Source: Platycnemis pennipes (taxonomy: Eukaryota > Arthropoda > Insecta > Odonata > Platycnemididae). From it: a stretch of DNA of 64,000 bases. The notes under the pieces are model-generated. The model did no database searches, was not told the DNA's origin, and saw nothing but the letters and a program-made list of their open reading frames with translations. The stretch covers positions 156,318,688 through 156,382,687 of the forward strand of contig OW121848.1 in assembly GCA_933228895.1 (NCBI GenBank), read 5' to 3'. Of the stretch, positions 1-11,884 are shown in pieces. Position 1 is the first letter of the stretch; the number at the start of each line of letters is the position of its first letter. Made by a program: the position numbers and the translations under genes.

Positions 1-2290
1 TATTTCAGGCAAATCAGAAAACAAAAAACAGCCACTGATGTTGACTTTTAAGCACCTCTTACAAAATCATATAAAAATCACACACTACGCTTTCGATCAG
101 CGATTGCAATTTTGAAACGTCACGTGCATGCCAAATAAGCGAGCGCCAAAAATATTATCACGCATTTTTCATTGATACCTGAAAATATACACGATATTTC
201 TAAAACAGGCATAAATTTTCATCCCTACGAATATGAGTTCTTTCCGAATAGATAGGATCTTTAGAACACGAGATCAGTTTCCGCGAGAAGGAACTTGACA
301 TAATGTGTCTTGTCTTCACAGTGACTTGAATGCCACCACGACGCGAGAACGCAGGTGTGCACATATTTACTCGTCCTGGAGAACTCTGCGAGCGTGGCTG
401 CATGCAAGTCCCACAAACAACGCATAATGAGGCGCTTTGTCAACAACACCCCCAACATGGTGCCGTCCCTCCCTCTGCCCGCCCCCGCCGGGTCGAGCAA
501 GAAACAAAGCGCGCGATGCCTTCCTTCTTTTGAGGACGCGCTCTATCGCAATCGCTGGCCGATTTCGCAACACTTCGACTTGGGAGCCGATTGTATCCAC
601 TCTCTTAGCGGTGAATCCCGGAAAACGGATTTTAACAGAAACACACAGTCTTGCAAAACCAAGGTATCGACCATCGAGGTTTTCCGTAAACCGGAAAAAA
701 TAAGTTTTAATGCCGGTGCATTAAAATCAGGATTATGGATTCCTCAATATCGTGGGCAATTTAGGCAGCAAGAACGTTTTCGGGCAACATTATATGAAAA
801 CAAGCGAACTCAAACTTAAGACGATTACAGAGTTTTCATTTTTTCATGGTGTGCCTTCATAGGAATGGCTTTCATGTAAACACCTAAGCTTTTCTTTCAG
901 ATTTTTAATCCCCTGAGCTGGATACACTGGTTTCGCCCTTATCGTCAAGTTATCACCTATCATAGTAACTCGAGTAATGGAAAAATAGCATTTATTTCGC
1001 TCAATAATTGGACCAACATTCTCATTTTGAGTCCTTCAGACTTCAGAAGTTTTCATTTTTCTCCTAGTAACAATTACGCCTGATATATTAGGAACCTGTC
1101 CACGTCGTAAGCCATTTTATATTACACAGAATTGTTCAACAAAACAAAAATATATAATCTTTGACATTTCATCATCTCTTGTCATGCATGAACAATATGT
1201 AATGTGTACCTTCGCGTATTACAGAAAAATTTCCATTTTTCATTTGACCAGCAGTAAAAATAAAAGCATGAAACGGGTTGTAAGACAATCTACACAAGGT
1301 GGGTTGATATATATAGGTAATTCTTGGCTCATAACAGGAAAAAGATTGGGCACTGCAATGGAAATCAAAATCCAGGTCTGGTAAAATTTTAGTAGGACCG
1401 ATAATTATAAGACCTAATGAGGTACATACATACATACATACATTGATGGATGGCATGCCATGATATAGTAGTGTTTCAATAGCCCATGTGGAGAGAGCGA
1501 ACAAAGAGGTCACCGGAGGATCCTCAGGATTGATCCATATTCCCTCCTCCCATGTTGTTAAGGAGTTACGACCGACAGTAGAGGCGATGAGAATTCCCTC
1601 CAAATATTCCATTGAAACTAAATATAGCCAAAGATGTCCACCAAGCGAAATGCAAGGACGAGGCTTGGTACACGACATTTCAGCCACGACATTATTTTTT
1701 TAGAAATGCGTTCAAAAACGGCGTGGAAACAGCAATGGTTTAGCACCCCCACTCAAAGTACATTCAATTTCAGAAATCTTCCGAATTAAAATATGTCGAT
1801 TTCAACTTTTTTTCTATCCTTCAGAAAAATCACGACACAAAAAATGGCACGTGCGTCCCACACTTGTACTTTTATCTGTAACGTGAAGTAGGAGACGGTA
1901 TGAAATCATCTGAGCATCAAGAGAATAAAAACCTTAAGTCCAAACTAAAATTCCGATGATATCAAGACACTAGCATTGTCGGCTAGGAGAACAAAACGTG
2001 CAATTACAACAACTGCTTCTATGAGACGTGTTTCTACCCCTTGCCCTTCGGGAACGACATAAGCTAAATAACGGCGTTTTGACATATAATTATTGCAACG
2101 GCATTGAAATCATTCCCTCATTGCCAGGAAAAAAAGGTAAACCGGAGATAAGCGCGAATAGCTTGGCTGTTGATGCGCCGCAAATGAATACCTCCTACAT
2201 AACCCTTCGCACGGAAAACAAAGGAAAAGTTGGCACGATTCGAAACACTTCCTCAAACATGCTGAGAGAAAATTGAAGTGGTGCGCCACC
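1..2290. other. AT-rich block, no gene recognised
   Basis: Only short open frames occur on both strands. The longest are about 154 codons from a GTG at 355 (+) and about 171 codons at 1172-1687 (-). Neither shows a recognisable domain, signal peptide or repeat. A small TACA microsatellite lies at 1423-1443. I see no transposon ends. Confidence 0.5.
1423..1443. repeat. (TACA)n microsatellite
   Basis: About five tandem copies of a 4-nt unit lie in AT-rich DNA. This is a plain simple repeat. Confidence 0.9.
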
Positions 2291-2299
2291 GGTAAGCAC

Positions 2300-2840
2300 G
2301 GACGATTGCCGTCGATGCCCTGGAATCGGATTGCCACCTGAATCAGCCCCCTCCTCCCCACCCGCCAGGAGGCAGCACCGCGGTGACCGAAGGGTTTTCC
2401 CTCCGACGCTGTGGATTTCGAGAGAGTGAATGTCGGTGGGGGCAGCAGTGTCACGCGCCTCTTCCCACACACACAGCTGCGACACCCCCCTCGCCAAGAA
2501 CGAACGACTCATGGGTTTCGGGCAAGGCGGCTGGGGGATTCCGCTCTATTGATTAAATTTCGTGTAAGGCGAAGCGTCCCGTTTTTAACGGGGCGGCCTG
2601 CCGCGCATTTCTGCCACTTTGGTGGGGCCGTCGTCTCCACGGGTCGCCTCCCGAACTTCCGCCGCGACTCCTTCCTTCCCCTTCGAGCGAATCCCAGTCG
2701 AGAGGGGGAAGCAAGGAAGGCCCTCCCCCGCTGCGCTCCCCATCTCGGGTTCAGACTCGAGTCGCCCAAGAGTGGCGTCACTAATGGACGCACCAAGGAG
2801 GGAAACGGATCCCCGAGACACGCATTCGTGGCGTAAAACG
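2300..2840. other. GC-rich patch
   Basis: This stretch is clearly richer in G+C and CpG than its flanks. It generates overlapping open frames in several phases (for example 2411-2836 + and 2585-2914 -), as expected where stop codons are rare. No protein domain is recognisable. It may be a small CpG island or simply a compositional patch. Confidence 0.45.
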
Positions 2841-3177
2841 CACTGGAATTCGTCCTCCTGATGGAAATGTTGAAAATCGAATGAGAATGTTGATGGAATG
2901 GAACTGCATTCCAAATGGGTGCATCTTCGCAGTATTTAACCCAGAGGTCAAAATAAGATATGGTATATTACGAACGAATCGCGAATCCTTCCTTGAGGCG
3001 ATCAGATCCTTAATGCCACGCACACCGAACCAATGACGATCTTTAGATAACAAGGAGACAATTTTCGGAGAAATGTTATCTAGGGGCTTCTTCCAGGAAA
3101 ATTCTGTGCACCGAGGTGCATGATTTGCGGTTTTCATGGCATGACGCGTTGGACAATTTACCTTCAACGCCAACTTG

Positions 3178-3615
3178 CAATAAATACATCGACATCTACA
3201 TAATACCCTGCAAGCCACCATAACGGTGTGTGGCAGAGGGTGAATTCTCACTAAAAAAGGCACTACATATCATGCAAAAAAAAAGGATTAGGATTAATAT
3301 ACTAGTCTAAACTGGACTATTTAAAAAAGCAAAGTAAGCATGCAAAAACATGCTGTTGGTTGGGATACCTTCAAGTCCTTAAACCAACATACAGCTACCT
3401 ATGCTATACATTGATTCACTCGTATAGGGAATATTTACCGTTATTCATATCTCTAAATACACGAGGAAGAAAGGACATTTTGAATTTTTTCAGTTCAGCA
3501 ATAAACTTCTCTAATTTTGTAATCATAGTCCACACCACAATAGTAAGTTGGAGTTCGCAAAATATTTTTAACGTCATCACTGAAATTATTATCTTGGAAT
3601 TTTCAATATACGTAG
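3178..3615 (-). mobile_element. LINE 3' end, tail (TAGATG-type) plus 3' UTR and RT C-terminus fragment
   Basis: Read on the minus strand, the element ends in the module CCCTGCCACACACC-like / GGTATTATGTAGATG at 3187-3245. Inward of it is a 3' UTR that matches the 11.9-12.3 kb element in the same order. The innermost part (about 3416-3615) encodes degenerate text such as DVKNILRT and KIRE, seen also in the 12.2 kb copy, so it is the C-terminal end of the same reverse transcriptase ORF. The copy is 5'-truncated near 3615, as is usual for LINEs. Family recognition rests on the in-window alignment with the longer copy at 11,885-13,070. Confidence 0.75.
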
Positions 3616-3659
3616 GCGGTACGATTGACACGACGGCTCGGCTGATATTTATTTCGTAA

Positions 3660-6587
3660 GGATATTTATTTCGCCGCGGAAGATCTGCAGTGACTTAGCG
3701 CGTCATTGTCAATCCTTCCGTGTGATTGCACCCATTCCACGTCGAACTGCAATAAGGAAGGAATGGTTGAACACAAGGGCTGTACGGTAGGCACGCCCGC
3801 CATATTATTTTTGATTGACGATCAGAGGACCCGAGAGAGCTAGGCTTTGACGACGACATCGGCTGAGTGGAAGGGAGGGGTCGCACTCCACGGAGAGAGC
3901 GGCAACTCCTCGCTAAACATCCTCAACTGGGAATGGCGGACGCCCTGGCTATGATATCACCTCCGCCGTAATTAGTTGCGACGGTCGCTCATTCGGTCGG
4001 TCCCATGCATGAAAAACACCTCAGGCCTCTCGCAATTTTAATATTTGCGGTAAAAGATCGTGATTACCGAAATTTAAGAATTTAACGAGAGGAAGAGAAA
4101 ACAGTCATCCCAACACATTTTGGTGCAAAGCATCACCACCACCGTGACCACATCAGCCTTCGCCTCAACTATTTCGACGCGAAAGAGAAACAGAAGCGAA
4201 GGAACGTTTTCTCAGGCGTTGAAAGAAATAATAGATCACCACATCTAAATCTCCGATACGCTTCATGATTACATCAACTCTCTGCGATATAAGTGAAGTC
4301 AAAATATTTTTATCGCACGCCAATCCTTCACCAGCACAAATCGCAATTCGATCCCCTGAATATGCTTCTTTGTTCACCAACTAGTCGTATCACGCTTGAA
4401 AATGTTCACTATTTCCGAGCTCACCTCCTTGCGCTTCTCCTCGCTCGTTTTTACATGTACTTCCTCACACTTACACACACACGCAGTAACAACTATTCGT
4501 CTTGCATTTTTCTTCCAAAAGCTACTTATAGATTACTTTCTACAAAATTTCATTCACCATATTCTTAATCCTGAAGCTACTTCACTACATTTTCACATAA
4601 GTGTACATTTTCCTAAAATTCAAATTCTATGCCGCCTAAATTTGAAATTATTTTTTTCAGGGGAAATCGCTGAATTCCCCAGATGCGCAGCACATGGAAA
4701 CTGGGTCAAGTGTGGAATCGCGCCAACAACAGTTATCCACGTGCTGGTTTCCCTATTAGAGATTTTCCGTATTTACGTAATTGTTGGATATTTAACTTCC
4801 GCCGTGTCGCCTGATGAGTAACTGCGAACATACTAATAGTAATAATAAAACAGTACAGAAAATACGATTATGAGGACAACACAGAATTGAATGTGAACAA
4901 TAGAATCATATGAATCCCAAGAGCACGGTCCACTTCCTAATTGATAGATCTAGGCTCCCTACTTTCACTTCCTATGAGTAAGGTCTGAACAAACTCTAGG
5001 TTTATATGCGCTATAAAAGGAAAGGTTCATAGCCAATTAGACCATCACCTGCAAGGAAAGGATAAAAGATTTTGTCACTATTTTTTACCGTCTTACAATT
5101 GCAAAATCCTTTATGTCAGACTGCTGGAGTATAAAAATGGGATAGGAGAATTAATATGCCAAAAACGCACACGCTTTAAACAATATAGTATACGGGAATA
5201 AACACGTACAGAGGAATATAATTTTGACGGCATATCTCCAACGGGTAAGTCCAGGATGTCTGTTTTCGGCAAAAAAAAACACGAATGGAATGTACCCTAC
5301 TTACAATTATTTGTTTCTAAAATTTGCTTCCACCCACAACTCAAGGAAATCAACTTCACCGCGGACTCTACAAAAGAATAATCATGATTCTTGAATTCAA
5401 AAACATTTCATCACGAATGTCTTCGTTAGAGACTACTATATTTATTAATATTTAAACTGATATCAGAGTTTGAATGTCTGACACATTGGCCTGTGTTTCA
5501 TGTGAATGAACGCTCACATGCAATATGCGTTTCGGGTGTTCGATCAATTGGGGGATAACGTGGCGCCCAAGTGTCGATCATATGCATCCGTGTTTTTTTA
5601 TGAGGTAGACGTCGACCAAAACAAGAACAGACCATATATTGATTTTGATTATCGCATTTTATTGTGATTTCTAATCGAGTTGCAATTTTTGCTACGTCAC
5701 TACCACGTTTCTGTCGTATAAACAGAGATAGTTTGAGTGGAATCACGGCGCCATTATCGTAATCCTCCAGATTCGACAACACAAAACCCGAATATATTTT
5801 TAAGTGCAAACAAAACACCCCTAAATGTTTACCTAAGGCTCGAACAGGAACAGAAAATTGAGAAGGGCTACTCGGTCAGACGGTGAAACAATAAAAATAT
5901 ACACTAAAATAAAGCTCTTTCAGTAAAGAAAACAAAGAAGATGATTCACAATAAAGCAATAAAAGCTGGAATATCCAAGTTAAAATAAAATCTTTTTCAG
6001 ATAACATGTTCTAAGGTTTTCATGCTGAAGTATCAATATGTTGCTGATAACCAGTTATAATGGGAAAGACAAACTCGACTTCAGTGAAATAGAACTGAAC
6101 ATTACTTCCTAAAATTTGGCGTCGCAATATACATATTCCGAACAGCACACCATATACACAACAGCGCCAAGCCTCTAAGGGAAGATGTTTGATGACTTTT
6201 GGAGCAAAAAGAGGAAATAAATTCCTGAGACGAAAAAAAGTAACATGGCTAACCGACCTCGGAGAAGGAAACCAAGGAAGGAAGTGCAAGGTAGCGTGTG
6301 AAAATTCCCCGAGATATGGAAATCATTCCAATCATAGGGGAAAGAGAGGCCGGAAAAAGAATAACAGGAACCGCGGTTCGGTTCATTCGTCCAGCAACTG
6401 AGTTTGCATTACAACCTAGAAGAAAGTTGATAGCCTTCGACATGAGTACCGGGTATAAAATAAAATAAATGTTGAGCACAAACACGACCGCGCTGCGTCG
6501 GCGACCCTGCCAATTTACACATATGCCACGATTTCTCGAAGCAATGTATTCATTCTGAAGAGCACATCACACTACATTATCTCATCG
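3660..6587. other. AT-rich block, no gene recognised
   Basis: No domain, repeat end or RNA gene could be recognised. A minus-strand open frame of about 106 codons at 5498-5818 is the longest here and resembles nothing I know. Confidence 0.4.
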
Positions 6588-7283
6588 TCACGTTTTAAAA
6601 GTAGATACGCTTTTAAAATTCCCAACTAAGAGGCCAAGTAACATGTGACATTGCAAATGAAATTCAGTAGCTGTTGACGAATAATAGGAGCCTTTCAATA
6701 GGATAAATTTCCAAAGATTCGCACGTGCACATGATTCGCCGGAAGAGCATCCGCATGAGAAGAAAATGTAAGGTAAGAATGTCACACCGAGGCATTTTAC
6801 GGCGTCGTTCAATATCGTGTCCTGGAGATGCATCCAATCGAATAAAGCGAAGATGGGGAAGGTGAGGAAGCAGAGTGGCCCGTGACCGCGATTGTCTGCT
6901 CCCCACCCCCCCTTTCTTCTGGATGGAGGCCGAACAGCGTCGCTCGCTTCCTTCCTCATCTGACGAGGGAAATAACTGCGATTTCCTTCTCCTGAAACAA
7001 CGGCTCCGATTAATGACTTCACCATAAACGAATGCCAGTCGTGCCAAGTGCCATTAATAATTACAGCTGTCTTTGTACACAATTTCAAGAAATTGACCAA
7101 GATATTTTGTAGCCCATTAGCAGGGCAAACAGAGCCCGATAAATTGGTCCACGAAACATACGCTAGTTTTGGAAACGGACATTTCTTCTCAAGTTCACTG
7201 GAATTACTCTCTAGAATGAAGCATCCTTCAATTTCTGCAGTGAATAAAAATGATGTAGAATCACAATTGAGGCTTAGGGCCAT
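6588..7283 (-). CDS. Long open frame of unknown nature (about 231 codons from first ATG)
   Basis: The frame is uninterrupted from an ATG at 7283 to a stop at 6588; an in-frame GTG extends it to 7313, into the nested repeat. Its length is unusual for local base composition, but the translation shows no recognised family. It has hydrophobic patches near its C-terminus and a basic, Gly/Arg-rich middle (about residues 105-130) that reads like non-coding sequence. A second open frame overlaps it on the same strand (6664-7047). I see no splice, poly-A or Kozak support. It is more likely a chance frame, or part of an unrecognised repeat, than a gene. Confidence 0.12.
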   Translation of the reverse strand: MALSLNCDSTSFLFTAEIEGCFILESNSSELEKKCPFPKLAYVSWTNLSGSVCPANGLQNILVNFLKLCTKTAVIINGTWHDWHSFMVKSLIGAVVSGEGNRSYFPRQMRKEASDAVRPPSRRKGGWGADNRGHGPLCFLTFPIFALFDWMHLQDTILNDAVKCLGVTFLPYIFFSCGCSSGESCARANLWKFILLKGSYYSSTATEFHLQCHMLLGLLVGNFKSVSTFKT

Positions 7284-7635
7284 ATTTAGAATCTCAACTA
7301 CTGACGCTTCCACTCAACATAGCTAGTATTACTTCTTAGCGACACGCCGCATACCGCTTCGACCATATCTAGGAGAAACTGTATACCCTTTTGATCTCGT
7401 AACAGAGATTTTAAGACGTAAGCAGTAGAAGTGAGACTGTAGTTGAGATTCTGGTCCATATTCAGAATCTCAACTCAGTTTTCAGTGTTACTCTGAGAAG
7501 TAATACTACCTTTGCTGGTAGATTATGCACGCCAATTCAACTCGTTGCAGGGATTTTAGTACGTCAGCAGTGGAAGCGAGACTGTAGTGGAGGTACCGAA
7601 TATGGACCATAATCTCAACTACAGTCTTAACTGCC
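7275..7635. repeat. Nested direct and inverted repeat cluster
   Basis: A perfect inverted pair AGTTGAGATTCT / AGAATCTCAACT lies at 7441-7452 and 7464-7475. A longer inverted pair is at about 7433-7463 and 7595-7625 (GACTGTAGTTGAGATT-like). Around it a segment containing CAGCAGTGGAAGCGAGACTG is repeated directly (about 7410-7440 and 7555-7590). The left end (7275-7310) is a further diverged inverted copy. This looks like a short foldback-type element that has inserted into or duplicated itself. Confidence 0.6.
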
Positions 7636-7639
7636 CTTA

Positions 7640-8470
7640 GAGCCCACAGATAAAAAAATTTCTGATTTCAGATTTTCGGAACGACATTTGGAAAAAAAAG
7701 GATGACTGAAAAGCGCAAAATCTGACAGCGCAGAAAATAATGTAAAATAGTCAAAGATCAAATAACGCAAAAACTAACCGCCAAACTTCGATGAAAGGCC
7801 TCTAGCGATAAAAATAAATAATAATGCAATCTCCATGGGCATACTAAATGATTGGCGTCAGGTGAAGACTACTCTTTTCCCAAAAATGGCCAAAGAAATG
7901 TCAAGGATGGCATACAATAAGCTTTAGGATGGGCACCCTGAGCTTGTTCAGGGCAAGTGCTTCGAAGGAGGGAGGGGGGACGAAGAGAGTGGGAGTGAAG
8001 CGCACTTCTGGGGCCGACGAACCACCCACTGAACTAGAAAACTACTGTAGCAGTTGTCTACCATTGTTTACCATTAATATTGTTTTCATCATTCCATTTT
8101 GCTCTCAATAAAATGTTTCTCGACCGATAATCGGAACCATTACGCTCATAACCCATCACCGACACTAGTTCAACGTTTTCAATGCGTCACACTAAGAACC
8201 CATCCAACAGCGAAGATTCCGCGGTATCACCCGACTCAAAGTGTCCTTCCAATCGCAATATTTCCAAACAAGAATAGAACTACAGTCAGAATTATTCATT
8301 AGGGATTCATTCATTAGAGGTTTAATGGACGGCTAAACAACTCCCCTACCAATACCAATCTTATTGGAAATTATGAAAGCTCAAGTCCATGCCGAATACT
8401 CCCCCCTCTGGTATACACATCCACCAAACGCGTTCTTGAACGAACACCGACGATCCAATCTTTCTCTGCA
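7640..8470. other. No feature recognised
   Basis: Ordinary AT-rich sequence with no open frame above about 67 codons. I could not identify any repeat end. Confidence 0.5.
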
Positions 8471-9180
8471 AAAACGCGGTGATGTTAAAAAATAAGAGCG
8501 TTTAGTACGGCTGGCCGAGCGGCGCAGGAACAAGTTCTCGTCCGGGAAGTTCACACGGCAACGCCGGGGCGTCATTCCCCTCCTCGGCCATTGGATCAAA
8601 CCTACATCGAGAGAATTCGCCCTACCCGCGTCCTCTCGAAGACGAAAATTCGCCGCTGGAGGGAAGAGGGGCAAGGGGGGGAGGGGCGGGGGGGTCGCGG
8701 TGATGCGAGGGAGGAGGAGGCGTACACGGGAATACACACCTACCGCGGGTCGTCGCTAACCTCCCGGGACGCCCACGCACTGCCCCCCCCCAAGACAGTC
8801 CGCGCCAATACCTTCAGATCGACACCAATTGGGTCAAACGCCATTGCCTCTGCCCTCATCTCTCTCCAGCCTCGGACCGTAACCGTGGAATAAGGACTCT
8901 AAACGAGACGACGGAGCGGCGAAGTGGAGCTTCTTTTCCCACACAGCGAAATTTCCTCGGCGGCTCGCAGCAGGAGGTGGCAGGGGTGAAGGCGAAAGAA
9001 AGAATAGCCCACGCCGAGTTCTCCTCACACGGGCCGTCCGTTCTCTCACCAAGGCGGGTCAGAGGATTTCGAGCGGATCAGACCCCCCCGCCCCCTCCTC
9101 AAGCAACGCTGCTCGGGGCATCGCGGTGCTAAGAGAGGCCGTGGAGGGATTCCCAGACGGGAAGGGACGGACGTCATCGC
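8470..9180. other. GC-rich, CpG-rich patch with G-tract cluster
   Basis: G+C and CpG content rise sharply against the flanks. At 8668-8694 four runs of four or more G separated by one to two bases meet the usual G-quadruplex pattern on the plus strand. Open frames on both strands here are low-complexity Arg/Gly/Pro translations and are not credible proteins. A CpG-island-like regulatory region is possible. Confidence 0.5.
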
Positions 9181-9351
9181 TATTTCAATTTTTTGAATAA
9201 CTTTGGTGTTCATTCTGGCGTCGCTGAAAACATCTTCAGATCAAAAACAGGATCGATTAACTGCCGATCAGATCAATTTCCGCGAACTGCAAAGACCATA
9301 CAAGTCTATAATTTCTGGAATAATTGTAATAGGAAAAACAGTGTGGTAGAG

Positions 9352-9597
9352 CTTGGTAAGTAAAAGTAAAATAAAATACTTTGTATATTCCACACTATTT
9401 TTAATTCATCGACCCGGGTTTCGTCTATTCCGAAGACATTTTCTGGGTCGTTAATATCCATCCACCAATACAACACGCTACGACCCAGAAAATGTCTACG
9501 GAGAAGACGAAACCCGGGTCGGTGAATTAAAAATAGTGTGGAATATACATAGTACGTATTTTATTTTACTTTTACGTAAACATGCAGTTCCACCAAG
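9352..9597. mobile_element. Foldback element with about 100-bp inverted arms
   Basis: The left arm (9352-9451) and right arm (9481-9597) are inverted copies containing CCCGGGTTTCGTCT and ACATTTTCTGGGTCG, separated by about 29 nt. The right arm carries an extra run of about 16 nt near its outer end. No coding capacity. It looks like a MITE or foldback; the superfamily is unknown because I could not fix a target-site duplication. Confidence 0.75.
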
Positions 9598-9599
9598 TT

Positions 9600-11880
9600 A
9601 CGCCTGAAACTGTGCAGTTTATGAGCCCTGTAGGTGTAATTTACGTGCTCTAGCTAGGATTGCGACTGAAAAAGTTTTTGTCTCTACTAACGCATTTTAA
9701 CTGCATTATTTCAAAAGTACTCAATAAATATTACGATAAAATCAAAGATACGCTTAACCTATGGATGAAATAGTCATTTGTAGTCATTGAATAATTTACG
9801 TGGAGCATATCTGACTAACAAAAGTTTTTTGACACGTAGTAACAAAACCTTTGGCTGTATGCACATTGTTTTTGCCGACTCACCTACCTGGCGATGAGAG
9901 CGTTCGAGGGTGAAGGGCCAAGAGCGGAAGGGCGCATAAATTCTCCGACAATGGATTCCCTTTTATATCTGCGACCGACGGCATTGAAGTTAACTTCTAA
10001 ATATGTCGATGATATCGTTGCAAACATTGATGCTAGCTAAATGGAAATCCAGAGCTTAGTTCGGGATCTAAATTCGGCCGCCGTTCCAAGAACAATGGTT
10101 CCAGCGATCCAAGTGCCACGGCAACACTTACCATCGATCGGCTCAGCCGAGGAAATAAGCCCGAAGGCGAGGACTGGTCATGACGCGCAGCGAACCCAAA
10201 AAAAACCCAAACCACTCGGCGGGAGAGAGCTCTTTCGGGTCTCCGAGGAGGCATCTCGATGTATTTTGAACAACTTAAGAGGGGTCATTAGAGGGTGAAT
10301 AGACTGGGAGCAATATGACTAATATGTAACAATATAATGCTTAAATATTCACACAAACAGAGTCACCGCCACACCAGATCCATTTAAAAATGGCATGTAT
10401 ACCCGAAAACATGAGTGAGAAAAACTAAAGGTATAATCCACTTTCCAAATTAAACATTGGAAAGTTCCGACGTTTCCTTACATAAATGTATGTAGGTACG
10501 TATAAGTGATGTCACGTCGCAAATAAGAGACACTAAGGATTTCTCAAACAGCAATATGCGTGTCCCACTACAAAATAATATTAAATAATTATTATTATTT
10601 AAAAGCTACGATGAGGTAGCATCAATAGCAAAATGATGGTTAAAATTTAAATTTCCCTCACCGAGAGCTAATCCCAAAATAAGACACAAAAAGGCCATTT
10701 AAAAAAGGGCGAAAAAATAATTCACCTACCTAAGCTCCTCTACGCCGAAATGCAAAAAAATCTTACGCTTTACAAACGGAACATAATTACCGAGATATGT
10801 TTTGATGGACTTGAACACCATACATCGCACATCGGTCAGTATTCCTATTTCGCCGTCGCAGGCTCTTGGACCTTTATGGTCGTGGTAAGTAGAATATACA
10901 GGAAAATTTCAATGGAGACGAAGGAGTTATTCTATTAAGGAAGGTATGAATACTCAATTTGGATGTTTGAGGTGAAGAAAGGTTGTTTTGTTTCGGGAAG
11001 CAGTATATTGAAAAGGTTGTATAGGATTTTTTGACTGCGGGAAATATGATTGTTGCTAGGGTTGCGAAAGGTTATTTTGTTTGAGGGATTGATTTAGTTT
11101 AGAAGGGTTATTTTATCCATTAACAGAGACGAGTAAACTTGATCAGTATAACAGCGCAAGAATAATGCTATATAAGGAAAGAAGTAATTCCACTAACAAG
11201 CAGAGTTTGCAAGGTGATCGAAAGATATAATACGTGATAAGAAGATAAAAGAGAGAAAACTGAACAGAAAAAGAAAGTGGGATCACATTCTCCCTTCGAA
11301 ATCGCAGCACACGACCTGAAAACAACAAGACTGGTTCACTACTATCCACTCCGCGAACTTAAGAGAGCTCTCAGTGGGATTATTTCCCACAGCCAAGTTG
11401 TAGGTGACGCAACGTCCACAGTGCGCAAGGAACTTCTTGGTCCGAATCCCCTCCAACACGGAGTCCGTCTTGTTCACGCCGGAAACTACCCACGTGAGGG
11501 TAAGGAGACGGACTGATCACGCTCCACTTAAACATTCAATCACTATTTCAGCAACCTTCAATTCTGGAACGATCACTTTGAATAAAAGAAGCAAGAAAGA
11601 ATGGCTGGCATACGACTAGAAAAGACTACTTGGACGTCGTAAGTATCGCTCCTCAGGTCACCCGGGTACCAAGGTACAGAAGCAATACCTTTAAACGCTA
11701 AGGAGAAAACCATATTGTGGACCTAACATTGCCTACACAGTTACTCGCAAGTACAAGGAATGCACAAGGACGACTAACCATGAAGATGTTCGAATGATGT
11801 CAAAGAACGCTTCTGTTTTTGCAATTGAATAGCACAAAAATATAGGTCAGACCGGGTAGACCCAATGAATGGACGGACGA
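9600..11880. other. No gene recognised
   Basis: AT-rich sequence. The open frames at 10,041-10,298 (+) and 10,033-10,254 (-) overlap one another and carry no recognisable motif. The frames at 11,277-11,619 are likewise unassigned. No RNA gene was seen. Confidence 0.4.
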
Positions 11881-11884
11881 CTTG

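Noticed and set aside
2781..3263. 160-codon minus-strand frame
   Set aside because: Runs out of the LINE terminal module into unrelated sequence; the frame is accidental.
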